DNA of 64,000 nucleotides. Origin: an uncultured Acetatifactor sp. (GTDB lineage Bacteria > Bacillota > Clostridia > Lachnospirales > Lachnospiraceae). The stretch covers positions 62,001-126,000 of the forward strand of contig CAJUGH010000006.1 of assembly GCA_910586215.1 (NCBI GenBank), in the 5' to 3' direction. This document shows positions 37,301 to 44,699 of the stretch, one piece after another. The notes under the pieces were generated by a model. It worked only from the letters and a program-made list of their open reading frames with translations. It did not search any database and was not told the origin of the DNA. Numbering within the stretch: the stretch's first letter is position 1; each line of letters starts with the position of its first letter. The translations under genes and the position numbers were made by a program.

Positions 37301-39177
37301 ATCTCAAAAGGAATGGGCACCTTGGGATTGACAAAGGTGGAAAAACGGTCCGTCACCTGGCCGGCACAGACTTTCACTGCACCGATCTCAATGATCCTGT
37401 TGTTCACTGGGGAAAAACCTGTGGTCTCTATATCGAACACCACAAAATCCTCCGCAAGGTGCTGCCCCTTCTCTCCTGTGACGATCTCCTTCAGGTCGTC
37501 CACCAGGTAGGCCTCCACCCCATAGAGAATCTTGAAGAAATCCTGCTTATCCGGATTCTCTTCCCCTGCCTCAGTGCGCTTTTTCTTCTCCTCCTTCCAC
37601 AGATCCTCCCACACATGGTTGGCGTCCGTAAAACTCTGTACCACGCCATGGTCCGTGATGGCTATGGCCCTGTGTCCCCACTTATAAGCCCGCTTCACAA
37701 TGTCCTTGGCCTCGGATACCCCGTCCATGTCACTCATCTTGGTGTGGCAGTGCAACTCCACCCTCTTATGGGGATAGGTATCCATCCTGTTGTCCGTAAA
37801 GTCCGTGATCTTCCGGATACCCGTGAGGGAGCCGATGGTCAGTTCATGGTCAAATTTATCATGCATGGTTAGCCCTTTCACCTTTAGGAAAGTCCCCGGT
37901 TTCAAGTCCCCCATCAGTTCCTTGGCCTGGTCATTCCTCACGAAGAGCTTTACCGTCATGGTATCTGTAAAGTCCGTGATATCGAACATTACAATGGTCT
38001 TCTCATTGCGGATCTCCCGGCTGTCCAGCTTCAGCACCTTCCCCCGGATGGTCACTTCCCCGATCTCACCAATGATATCCTCTATGGCCATGGCTTCATC
38101 CTGGAAGTCACGCCCATAGACCACATCCGGATCATCTGACTGTTTCAAGGGCCGGTTCATGCCCAGGCCGCCCCGGCGGAATTCCCCTTTGCGGAAATCT
38201 CCCCGGAACCTGTCGCCCTGTCCCCGGAAGCTGTCCGTGGAGCCAGGAACTCCCCCGGCAATCCGATCCGGCGTACTGCCCCCTGCCATTTTCACTGGTT
38301 CCTTTCCACTGCCTGGTCCGGCCTCAGACCCCTTGGCACCATTGACACCCTCCCCCAGTCTGGCACCAGTTCTTTTGCCTTCTGTATCCGTTTCCTGTCT
38401 GCTTCCCCGGTTCCCAGAAAAAGCCCCTGCCTGGCCTCCCAGATGCCGGACATCCTTACCCTGGTGATCCCAGTCCTGATATCCCTGGCCAGTGGCATCC
38501 GGGGCACCAGCCTTGTCTGTGCTATCTCCCCGGGATGTGTTTTCTCCCTGGGATGTGCTATCTCCCTGGGATGTGCTATCTCCCTGGGATGCTGCCCCCT
38601 TTACCCTCCTGTAGATTTCATTTACCTTCAACCGGATCTTCTGTTCTTCCTCCCGGGCATATTTTCCCGTCTGTGCTTCCCTGTACTCCATCAGGATCCC
38701 TGTCTGGAGGCCGCAGCGTTCCACAAGGATCTTCTCCAACACTCTTAACAGTTCCTGTTCCTTGCTTCTGTTGGGAACCGTGTCTTCAATGGTAAGACAT
38801 ATCCTGTCCGGCTCCGGATAGGTAATCTGGGCCGTCCGGAAGGCATTGTATACAATATGGCTATACTGCTGCAGTTCTGCCAGGATGCTGTCCCGGTATA
38901 ACTCCATCAGGTTCTGGGGTGTATACTGGGCAGACAGTTCAAATCGTTCATGTATCCTGATGGACATGGCATTTCCCGGAAATAACTGTCTGCAGATCTC
39001 TGACTCTGCTGCCCAGATATCCTCCTTCCCGATCAGTCTTGTGCTGTGCAGATACACATGCAAAGTATCCCTGGCCTTGGTGGCAGACACCCTTTCCACA
39101 TCTGTCTGTCCCAGCCGGTCCCGCAGCGGATTCTCCATTTTTAATGTAGGAAATACTTCAAAAAACGGTTTTGTCAT
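34321..39177 (-). CDS. polC: Replicative DNA polymerase III PolC (Gram-positive type)
   Basis: A 1618-residue PolC, about 170 longer than usual. N-terminal domain (1-190); low-complexity Gly/Ser/Asp/Arg linker (194-350) with SQGDST repeats and an RG-rich end; OB fold (about 365-455); PHP domain with HCHTKMSDMDG (from 476), interrupted by a DEDD 3'-5' exonuclease starting FVVFDIETTGFSP (about 578); PHP remainder; palm/fingers with HPGGIVVLP and DFDxxD-like segments. The C-terminus ends QLSLF (1611-1615), a sliding-clamp-binding motif. It synthesises both strands at the fork. It overlaps ispG by 4 bases. Confidence 0.97.
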   Translation of the reverse strand: MTKPFFEVFPTLKMENPLRDRLGQTDVERVSATKARDTLHVYLHSTRLIGKEDIWAAESEICRQLFPGNAMSIRIHERFELSAQYTPQNLMELYRDSILAELQQYSHIVYNAFRTAQITYPEPDRICLTIEDTVPNRSKEQELLRVLEKILVERCGLQTGILMEYREAQTGKYAREEEQKIRLKVNEIYRRVKGAASQGDSTSQGDSTSQGENTSRGDSTDKAGAPDATGQGYQDWDHQGKDVRHLGGQAGAFSGNRGSRQETDTEGKRTGARLGEGVNGAKGSEAGPGSGKEPVKMAGGSTPDRIAGGVPGSTDSFRGQGDRFRGDFRKGEFRRGGLGMNRPLKQSDDPDVVYGRDFQDEAMAIEDIIGEIGEVTIRGKVLKLDSREIRNEKTIVMFDITDFTDTMTVKLFVRNDQAKELMGDLKPGTFLKVKGLTMHDKFDHELTIGSLTGIRKITDFTDNRMDTYPHKRVELHCHTKMSDMDGVSEAKDIVKRAYKWGHRAIAITDHGVVQSFTDANHVWEDLWKEEKKKRTEAGEENPDKQDFFKILYGVEAYLVDDLKEIVTGEKGQHLAEDFVVFDIETTGFSPVNNRIIEIGAVKVCAGQVTDRFSTFVNPKVPIPFEIEKLTGIRDDLVVDAPLIETVLPEFLDFCKGCVLVAHNANFDMSFIMENARRLGLPTEYTYVDTVGIARVLLPGQSKHTLDAVAKTLGISLENHHRAVDDAECTAWIFVKFIQMLKEREIVTLSQLNALGASSVELVKKQPSYHAIILAKNDMGRINLYRLVSESHLTYFSRHPRIPKSLVEKYREGLILGSACEAGELYRALLDGQSDMQIARLVKFYDYLEIQPQGNNKFMIASEKIRSVNSFQDIQELNRRIVKLGEQFHKPVVATCDVHFLDPADEVYRRIIMAGKGFEDADEQAPLFLHTTEEMLEEFSYLGSEKAYEVVVRNTNLIADMIETIAPVRPDKCPPVIADSDKTLTKICYDRAHEIYGPKLPQIVEARLERELNSIIKNGFAVMYIIAQKLVWKSVEDGYLVGSRGSVGSSFVATMAGITEVNPLSPHYYCSECHYVDFDSDEVKAYAGKAGIDMPDRTCPVCGASLHKEGFDIPFETFLGFKGDKEPDIDLNFSGEYQSKAHKYTEVIFGAGQTFRAGTIATLADKTAFGYVKRYFEEKGIHKRGSEIDRIASGCTGVRRSTGQHPGGIVVLPIGQDINSFTPVQHPANDMTTDTVTTHFDYHSIDHNLLKLDILGHDDPTMIRMLQDLTGVDPTTIPLDGADVMSLFQNTEALGITPRDIGGTQLGALGIPEFGTDFAMQMVIDAKPKAFSDLVRISGLSHGTNVWLGNAQDLIMSGVATISTAICTRDDIMTYLIQMGVESEKSFKIMEAVRKGMVAKGKCAQWQEWKQDMLDHKVPQWYVESCQKIEYMFPKAHAAAYVMMAWRIAYCKIHYPLAYYGAFFSIRAKAFSYELMCQGKAHLENVMKEYKRRMDAAANKEAGAVPLSNKEELAYGDMRVVQEMYARGFSFEPIDIFRAQSRSFQIVGDKLMPSLNSIDGLGEKAADAIVEAAKDGPFLSKDDFRERTRVSKTVVDMMDSLKLLGDLPESNQLSLFDFS
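38518..38586 (-). repeat. In-frame tandem repeat in the polC linker
   Basis: An 18-base unit, roughly four copies, encodes SQGDST, SQGDST, SQGENT and SRGDST (about residues 198-220 of PolC). The units stay in frame, so copy-number change would only alter linker length. Confidence 0.85.
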
Positions 39178-40232
39178 AGTGCTACCCAGTTGTCCAATTC
39201 CTCTTTTAATGCTGCCAGAAGTTCCCCTTCCGGCACCTTGCGGACAATTTCCCCCTTCTTAAACAACAGTCCTTCCCCCTGGCCCCCGGCTACTCCCAGA
39301 TCTGCTTCCCTGGCCTCCCCAGGGCCATTCACCGCACATCCCATCACAGCCACCTTGATGTCCAGAGGATAGTCCGCTGCCAGTTCCTCTACTTTTGATG
39401 CCAGGCCGATCAAGTCAATCCTGGTCCGGCCGCAGGTGGGACAGGATACCACCTCGATCCCCCCCTGACGCAGCCCCAGAGTGCGCAGGATCAGTCTGGC
39501 TGTCCGGACTTCCTCCACCGGGTCCCCAGTCAGGGAGACCCGGACCGTATCCCCGATTCCTTCGTGCAAAATGATCCCCAGTCCCAGGGCAGACTTGATA
39601 TTGCCACTCCACAGGGTGCCGGACTCTGTGATCCCCACATGAAGAGGGTACATGGTCTGGGCTGCCAGCAGCTTATGGGCCTCCACACACATGAGCACAT
39701 CCGAAGACTTGATACTGATCACCAGATTGTCATACCCGGACTCCTCTATCATATGTACCTTGTCCAGGGCACTCTCCACAATACCCTGGGCAGTGACACC
39801 GCCATATTTCTCCACCAGTTCCTTCTCCAGGGAACCGCTGTTAACGCCCACACGGATAGGGATCCCCCGCTCCCTGGCCACATCCACCACTGCCTTTACC
39901 TTATCCGGGCCGCCTATATTGCCAGGATTGATGCGGATCTTATCTGCACCATTCTCCATGGCGGCAATGGCAAGTTTGTAATCAAAATGAATGTCTGCTA
40001 CCAGGGGAATATGGATCCGGGCCTTGATCTTCGAAAAGGCCCGGGCTGCTTCCTGGGTAGGCACCGTGGCACGGATAATCTCACAGCCCGCCTGTTCCAA
40101 GGCCAGGATCTGGGCAACTGTTGCCTCCACGTCCTCCGTCCGGGTGTTTGTCATGGACTGGATCAGAATGGGGGCACCCCCTCCTATGGTCCTGTTGCCG
40201 ATCTGAATGGATTTCGTATTCTGTCTATGCAT
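39174..40232 (-). CDS. ispG: 4-hydroxy-3-methylbut-2-en-1-yl diphosphate synthase IspG
   Basis: A 352-residue IspG of the MEP isoprenoid pathway, converting MEcPP to HMBPP with a 4Fe-4S cluster. The N-terminal TIM barrel shows GGAPILIQSMTNTRTEDV and RINPGNIG; cluster Cys motifs are VVSCPTCGRTRIDL and AVMGCAVNGPGEA. Normal length. Its stop overlaps the polC start (ATGA type, 4 bases), so polC is probably coexpressed with it. Confidence 0.97.
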   Translation of the reverse strand: MHRQNTKSIQIGNRTIGGGAPILIQSMTNTRTEDVEATVAQILALEQAGCEIIRATVPTQEAARAFSKIKARIHIPLVADIHFDYKLAIAAMENGADKIRINPGNIGGPDKVKAVVDVARERGIPIRVGVNSGSLEKELVEKYGGVTAQGIVESALDKVHMIEESGYDNLVISIKSSDVLMCVEAHKLLAAQTMYPLHVGITESGTLWSGNIKSALGLGIILHEGIGDTVRVSLTGDPVEEVRTARLILRTLGLRQGGIEVVSCPTCGRTRIDLIGLASKVEELAADYPLDIKVAVMGCAVNGPGEAREADLGVAGGQGEGLLFKKGEIVRKVPEGELLAALKEELDNWVAL

Positions 40233-40590
40233 GGAATTCTCCCTTCCCCCAAATGCCTTTCGGATGACTCGTTACGGTTCCCTCCATTCACAGCAACTGT
40301 GCACTGCATGGCAGCCTCGGTTTCTTCACGCAACCCCCCATGAAAACTCTTCGCGGTGGCACAAGTGAACCATAACAATGACTCCTCCGGGCAAATCAAT
40401 TCTTCCCACAGGCAATGCGCCAAACAGGTGAAATGGACTTCAGGATCAGATCTCATGCCTGTACACTATAGTGGGCTATGCCCTGTGGCGGGTTATTGAA
40501 ATGTTAGTATCACTGCCATCTTACCACAAGCACACATGCAATTCCACTACATTTTCTTAAGTCTGCCACCATCTTTCCCCGGGTATACCT
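40233..40590. repeat. ispG-dprA gap carrying two repeat elements
   Basis: A 358-base gap with two elements. The first, 40,271-40,376, has imperfect ends GTTACGGTTCCC and GTGAACCATAAC and shares TTCACAGCAAC, TTCACGCAA, TGAAAAC and GCGGTGGCAC with the element at 22,557-22,709. The second, 40,405-40,490, is bounded by CCACAGG...CCTGTGG and shares CCACAGGCAATGxGCCA with the element upstream of comM. The rest (40,491-40,590) shows nothing certain. No convincing promoter for ispG was recognised. Confidence 0.65.
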
Positions 40591-41901
40591 TCAATCCCGC
40601 TTCCGGCAGAAATACCCCGGGCTAACCTGTTCTGCCAGGTTTTCCATACAAAGCCGCATCAGCAGGGCGGGAATGTGTTTCCCAGCCCATCCTTCCGGAT
40701 CCTGTCTGGTTAGTTCTGCCTTGATCTGGACTGATGACCTGGGACAAAGATCCAATACCTGGTAAACTGCCTCCAGTTGTGGCGGCAGATTCTTAACCGG
40801 GGCAGGTGTCCCGAGTTTCCACTCTTCCTGCTCTTTCTCTTCCTGCTCTTTCCCTGCCTCCCATTTCTGCTCTTCTTCCTGCCGCGTGTCTCCCTCTTTT
40901 CCTTGTTCCATGCCCTGCTGCGCTTTCCCCTTGTGGATCTGGTGGGCCAGGACAGACTGTTCCCCATTCCTGTGCTGTCCCACCAGTTCTTCCAGTTCCA
41001 TGAGAAATTCTTCCGGTGTCATCAACAGACCAGCCCCCTGTCTGATCAGCCTGTTACAGCCATCACTAAGCCGGTCTGTGATCCGTCCTGGAACTGCATA
41101 GACCTCCCTTCCCTGTTCCAGGGCAGTGTCCACCGTAATCAAGGTACCGCTCCTCTCCCTGGCCTCCACCACCACAACCACATCTGCCAGGCCGCTGACA
41201 ATGCGGTTCCTGGGCGGGAAGTTCTGCGGACGGGCCGGGGTTCCCATGGGGTATTCTGAAATCACCGCACCCCGTTCCACCAGTTTTCCATAGAGAACCT
41301 TGTGTCCTGCCGGATAGCATACGTCCACACCACTGCCCAGCACACCCCAGGAACATCCTCCTGCCGTCAAGGCTGCTATCTGACTGATACCGTCTATCCC
41401 CCTTGCCATGCCGCTGACTACGGTGATTCCCCGGCTGCCCAGCAACGCCCCAAGCCGCTCTGCCACGTAAGCCCCATACTGGGAACAGTCCCTGGCACCG
41501 ATCACCGCTACCGTGGGCTGCTCCGTTCCTTCCAGGCTTCCCCGGACAAAAAGTCCGTAAGGTGCATCGGGAATGCCGGCCAGCCGCTTGGGATATGCCT
41601 CTTCTCCCCTTGTAACCAGGGATATCCCCTGCTCCTCCATCTCCCTATATGCTCTCTGTGGCTTCCACGCCGCCGTGAATGTTTTCAGTTCCCCCACCTG
41701 CCTGGAAGACAATACTTCCCCCCATTTTTCCCAGGAGGCAGAATATGCCCCATAGGCCCCGCCGCAATGCTCTGCCAGCCTGCACCTGCCCTTATTCCCC
41801 ATGCCCGGAAAGCTACAGAGCCACAATTCATATATTTTCTCCTGCTGCCTGTACCCATCAGACTGTCTCACATCTCCCATGCCTCCTCGCCCTTTGGCCA
41901 T
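40591..41901 (-). CDS. dprA: DNA processing protein DprA
   Basis: A 436-residue DprA (Smf), which protects incoming ssDNA and loads RecA during transformation. The Rossmann core (about 115-320) has VIGARDCSQYGAYVAERL, VSGMARGIDGISQIAAL, GSGVDVCYPAGHK, SEYPMGTPARPQNFPPRNR and SGTLITVDTALEQGREVYAVPG. A Glu/Lys/Gln-rich linker (about 330-370) leads to a C-terminal winged helix (about 375-430) with PRSSVQIKAEL. The N-terminus may start at an internal Met (MGDVRQ). Competence ability is not proven by this gene alone. Confidence 0.95.
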   Translation of the reverse strand: MAKGRGGMGDVRQSDGYRQQEKIYELWLCSFPGMGNKGRCRLAEHCGGAYGAYSASWEKWGEVLSSRQVGELKTFTAAWKPQRAYREMEEQGISLVTRGEEAYPKRLAGIPDAPYGLFVRGSLEGTEQPTVAVIGARDCSQYGAYVAERLGALLGSRGITVVSGMARGIDGISQIAALTAGGCSWGVLGSGVDVCYPAGHKVLYGKLVERGAVISEYPMGTPARPQNFPPRNRIVSGLADVVVVVEARERSGTLITVDTALEQGREVYAVPGRITDRLSDGCNRLIRQGAGLLMTPEEFLMELEELVGQHRNGEQSVLAHQIHKGKAQQGMEQGKEGDTRQEEEQKWEAGKEQEEKEQEEWKLGTPAPVKNLPPQLEAVYQVLDLCPRSSVQIKAELTRQDPEGWAGKHIPALLMRLCMENLAEQVSPGYFCRKRD

Positions 41902-42030
41902 CCGCCAAGTGTCTGTATCATAGGGATGCCCCCATCTTCTCTTACAGAATGGCCCAATCCCTTATCCCAGATCTGCTTTTCCAAAAACACATTTTCCCAT
42001 AATCTTTCCATAGCCTTCCTATCCCTTGAC

Positions 42031-43581
42031 TCATGGCTGCCAATATTCCTGTGTGGGTCTGTAATAGGAAGCTTCCAGCAGATGCTCTACCTGGATCTCT
42101 TCTGCATCCTCCAGATCCGCAATGGTCCTGGCTACCTTCAAGATACGGTGGAAGGCCCGGACACTGAGATGCAAGGTCTGATACAACTGTCCCATACAGG
42201 CCTCTTCTTCTGTGCCCAGAGGACAATATCTGTCTATCTGCCCGGATTCGATATCCCCGTTAAAACGGCATCCTGTTCCCGCAAAGCGTATCTCCTGCCG
42301 CATCCTTGCCTTCTGCACCCGTTTTCTGATCCCATGACTGTCCTCTGCCCCACACCTTCTTTGCAAGCTGTCCAGTTCCACAGGCTGTAATTCCACACAC
42401 AGGTCGATGCGGTCCAGGATTGGGCCGGACACCTTTCCCATATATTGCTTTACCTGCGCGGTGGTACACCGGCACCGGTTTCGATCCGGATAATAGCCAC
42501 AGGGACAAGGGTTCATGGCACACACCAGCATGAAATCACTGGGATACGTGACATTTCCTCCTATTCTTGCAATATGCACCTGGTGCTCCTCCAATGGCTG
42601 TCGAAGACTGTCCAGGGCTTCTCTCTTGAATTCCGGCAATTCATCCAAAAACAGCACTCCCCTGTGGGCCAAAGAAACCACCCCGGGCCTGGGGACATGG
42701 CTGCCGCCCACCAGGGCTGTCTGGGTAATCGTATGATGCGGACTGCAAAAAGGCCTCCTGGTCACCAGCATCTTCTCTTCTTCCATAAGCCCTGCCACAC
42801 TGGCAATGGATGTGACTTCCTGGCTCTCCGACAGGGTAAGGGCAGGCATAATCCCAGGAATTCTTCTGGCAATCATGGATTTCCCCGCACCGGGAGGCCC
42901 CACCAGCAGAAGGTTGTGGAATCCTGCTGCCGCGATCTCTGCCGCCCGCCTGGCTGTCTCCTGCCCGGCCACCTCCCCAAAATCCGGTTCCCCCGCGCCT
43001 AAGTCCCCTAACCAGGAATCCCCTGCTGCCATATCCTGCCTGGGCAGAATTTTCTCCTGTTCCTCCAGGGAAGATGCCTGCAGGAAAGCCAGAAGCTGCC
43101 CCACATCTGCCACTCCCCGGACCGTGATGCCGGACACCGCGGATCCCTCCCTGGCATTCTCTGCCGGGACAATGCACTCCTTCACTCCCCTGGCCGCCGC
43201 CTCCCGGACAATAGGCAACACCCCCCTTACCCGCTTTACTTCGCCATTCAGCCCCAGTTCCCCCAGAAAAAGCCTGTCTGCCCCTGCCCCTTCCGGAATG
43301 TAGGCAAGCCCTTCCAGCACCCCTACTGCAATGGGCAGGTCAAAAGCCGTCCCTTCCTTGCGTCTGTCTGCCGGGGCCAGGTTCACTGTGATATGTTTTG
43401 GAGGTAGTTCCAATCCTGCATTCTTCAAGGCCACGCAGACCCGTTCCCTGGATTCCCGCACCTCGCTGCCCAGGGAACCCACCATGGAAAAGGCAGGCAG
43501 GCCCTGGGCGATGTCCACCTCCACCAGGACAAGGTAGGCCGTGATTCCCTGTAAGGCGCCAGAATAGATTGCACTATACAT
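42031..43581 (-). CDS. comM: Mg-chelatase-like AAA ATPase ComM (YifB)
   Basis: A 516-residue ComM/YifB helicase that helps branch migration in transformation of other bacteria. An N-terminal lon-protease-like domain starts MYSAIYSGALQGITAYLV; the AAA domain has GPPGAGKSMIARRIPG and LFLDELPEF; a C-terminal Mg-chelatase domain ends the chain. Start 43,581 is chosen because AGGAGG is 6 bases upstream; an ATG at 43,587 overlaps it too closely and the reading from 43,620 lacks an SD. dprA follows 129 bases later. Confidence 0.95.
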   Translation of the reverse strand: MYSAIYSGALQGITAYLVLVEVDIAQGLPAFSMVGSLGSEVRESRERVCVALKNAGLELPPKHITVNLAPADRRKEGTAFDLPIAVGVLEGLAYIPEGAGADRLFLGELGLNGEVKRVRGVLPIVREAAARGVKECIVPAENAREGSAVSGITVRGVADVGQLLAFLQASSLEEQEKILPRQDMAAGDSWLGDLGAGEPDFGEVAGQETARRAAEIAAAGFHNLLLVGPPGAGKSMIARRIPGIMPALTLSESQEVTSIASVAGLMEEEKMLVTRRPFCSPHHTITQTALVGGSHVPRPGVVSLAHRGVLFLDELPEFKREALDSLRQPLEEHQVHIARIGGNVTYPSDFMLVCAMNPCPCGYYPDRNRCRCTTAQVKQYMGKVSGPILDRIDLCVELQPVELDSLQRRCGAEDSHGIRKRVQKARMRQEIRFAGTGCRFNGDIESGQIDRYCPLGTEEEACMGQLYQTLHLSVRAFHRILKVARTIADLEDAEEIQVEHLLEASYYRPTQEYWQP

Positions 43582-43885
43582 AAACATCCTCCTTCGCGCA
43601 ATATTTGTTTCCACAGGCAATGAGCCAGACCATCGCTACAGATAGCGGGGTATGTGTTCCCCGCTTTGATCCGTCCCAAACAAGCGCCACTGACGCTACG
43701 GACCATTGCCCACGGGAATTAGGCCCACACGGATTCGTACACCTTCCCGTCAGAACCATTCTGTCAGAAAATGGGCCGAAGTCATAACACATAGACCCTG
43801 GAATACAGTCTACAGACAAAGTCAGAAAGCAAATCCTGCGATAAATCCAGAAACTGGAATACAAGATAGAACAATATGGCAAGAT
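43582..43885. repeat. Intergenic stretch upstream of comM with inverted-repeat element
   Basis: Bases 43,611-43,716 form an element with ends CCACAGGCAATG and CATTGCCCACGGG (imperfect inverted repeats) and a perfect internal hairpin AGCGGGG...CCCCGCT (43,644-43,665). The left end matches the element at 40,405. Open frames across it are repeat-derived and not taken as genes. A comM promoter is not evident. Confidence 0.6.
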
Positions 43886-43936
43886 AAAAAGGATATATCA
43901 GAGGTTTGTTGTTCCCTCATTATATATCCTTTTTTT
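43886..43936 (-). terminator. Terminator after sigK, probably bidirectional
   Basis: Inverted repeat AAAAAGGATATAT...ATATATCCTTTTTTT with inner GAGG...CCTC. On the minus strand the stem ends in TTTTT, on plus in TTTTTTT. It ends the hemW-sigK transcript. Confidence 0.75.
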
Positions 43937-44000
43937 CCAGATTACAAATAAAATTTCTATTATATGAAAATGAAAAAAGTATCAAATCGTACTTTCCCGT

Positions 44001-44636
44001 CTACCCCTGCTCGAACTTCTCCCTTAATTTCCCCAGTGCCTTCTTCTCGATCCGGCTCACATAGCTTCTGGATATCCCCAGCATGGATCCGATCTCGCTC
44101 TGGGTGGCTTCCTTCTTCCCCCGCAGCCCGTAGCGCATCACCAGGATCTCCCTCTCCCTGTCCGTCAGGCTTTCCTCCATCAGCACAAAAAGCTTCCTGA
44201 TATTTCCCGACAGTTCCATGTTCTCTATGATATCCGGCTGCTGCTGTTCGATCACATCCACCAGGTGGATCTCATTTCCCTCTTTGTCCTGACCGATGGG
44301 TTCAAACAGGGACACTTCCCTGGAAATCTTCTTCTTTCCCCTAAGCAGCATCAGCAGTTCGTTGTCAATACACCTGCAGGCATAGGTAGCCAGCCTGCCT
44401 TTTCTGTCATCAAAGGTATCAATGGCCTTGATCAGACCGATACAGCCAATGGATATAAGGTCTTCCATGTCCTCATCCGAATTCTGGTATTTCTTGGCGA
44501 TATGTGCCACCAGCCGCAGATTTCTCTCTATCAGAATCCCCTTGGCCCCCCTGGCCTCTGCCGGGGTTCCCTCCCGAAGCAGACGAATATATTCGGCTTC
44601 CTCTCCCTGGGTCAGTGGTTTTTGAAAAGTCTTCAA
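44001..44636 (-). CDS. sigK: Sporulation sigma factor SigK (no pro-sequence)
   Basis: A 211-residue mother-cell sigma factor. Regions 2 to 4 are present: LIERNLRLVAHIAKKY, DLISIGCIGLIKAIDTFD, TYACRCIDNELLMLLR, IGQDKEGNEIHLVDV and the helix-turn-helix SEIGSMLGISRSYVSRIEKKAL. Alignment to Bacillus SigK begins at the mature part (QKPLTQGEE), so the about 20-residue inhibitory pro-peptide is absent, as reported for Clostridioides difficile. The only in-frame start is TTG at 44,636; a stop lies 10 codons upstream. The gene is uninterrupted, with no skin element. Confidence 0.93.
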   Translation of the reverse strand: MKTFQKPLTQGEEAEYIRLLREGTPAEARGAKGILIERNLRLVAHIAKKYQNSDEDMEDLISIGCIGLIKAIDTFDDRKGRLATYACRCIDNELLMLLRGKKKISREVSLFEPIGQDKEGNEIHLVDVIEQQQPDIIENMELSGNIRKLFVLMEESLTDREREILVMRYGLRGKKEATQSEIGSMLGISRSYVSRIEKKALGKLREKFEQG

Positions 44637-44645
44637 AGCGTACCC

Positions 44646-44693
44646 CCGCGGATAAACTCTTCTTCATAGTTTATGTTCCGGTCTTATCCGCGG
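44646..44693 (-). promoter_or_regulatory. Perfect 10-bp inverted repeat just before sigK
   Basis: CCGCGGATAA and TTATCCGCGG flank 28 bases. The arm next to the gene ends 9 bases before the TTG start, overlapping the only SD-like sequence (GGGGG). The spacer contains CATAAACT, which loosely resembles a sigma-E -10. A hairpin or operator role is an inference. Confidence 0.5.
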
Positions 44694-44699
44694 TGCCTG

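Noticed and set aside
38518..38586. Tandem repeat suggestive of CRISPR
   Set aside because: The units are direct, without spacers, and encode protein in frame in PolC.
43574..43882. 102-codon minus-strand frame upstream of comM
   Set aside because: It runs through an inverted-repeat element and overlaps the start of comM; no SD or known domain.
44001..44636. skin-type interruption of sigK
   Set aside because: All sigma regions are in one uninterrupted frame.
44473..44667. Alternative N-terminus of sigK in another frame (MKKSLSAGVRF)
   Set aside because: It would need a frameshift, is not hydrophobic like a pro-peptide and lacks an SD.
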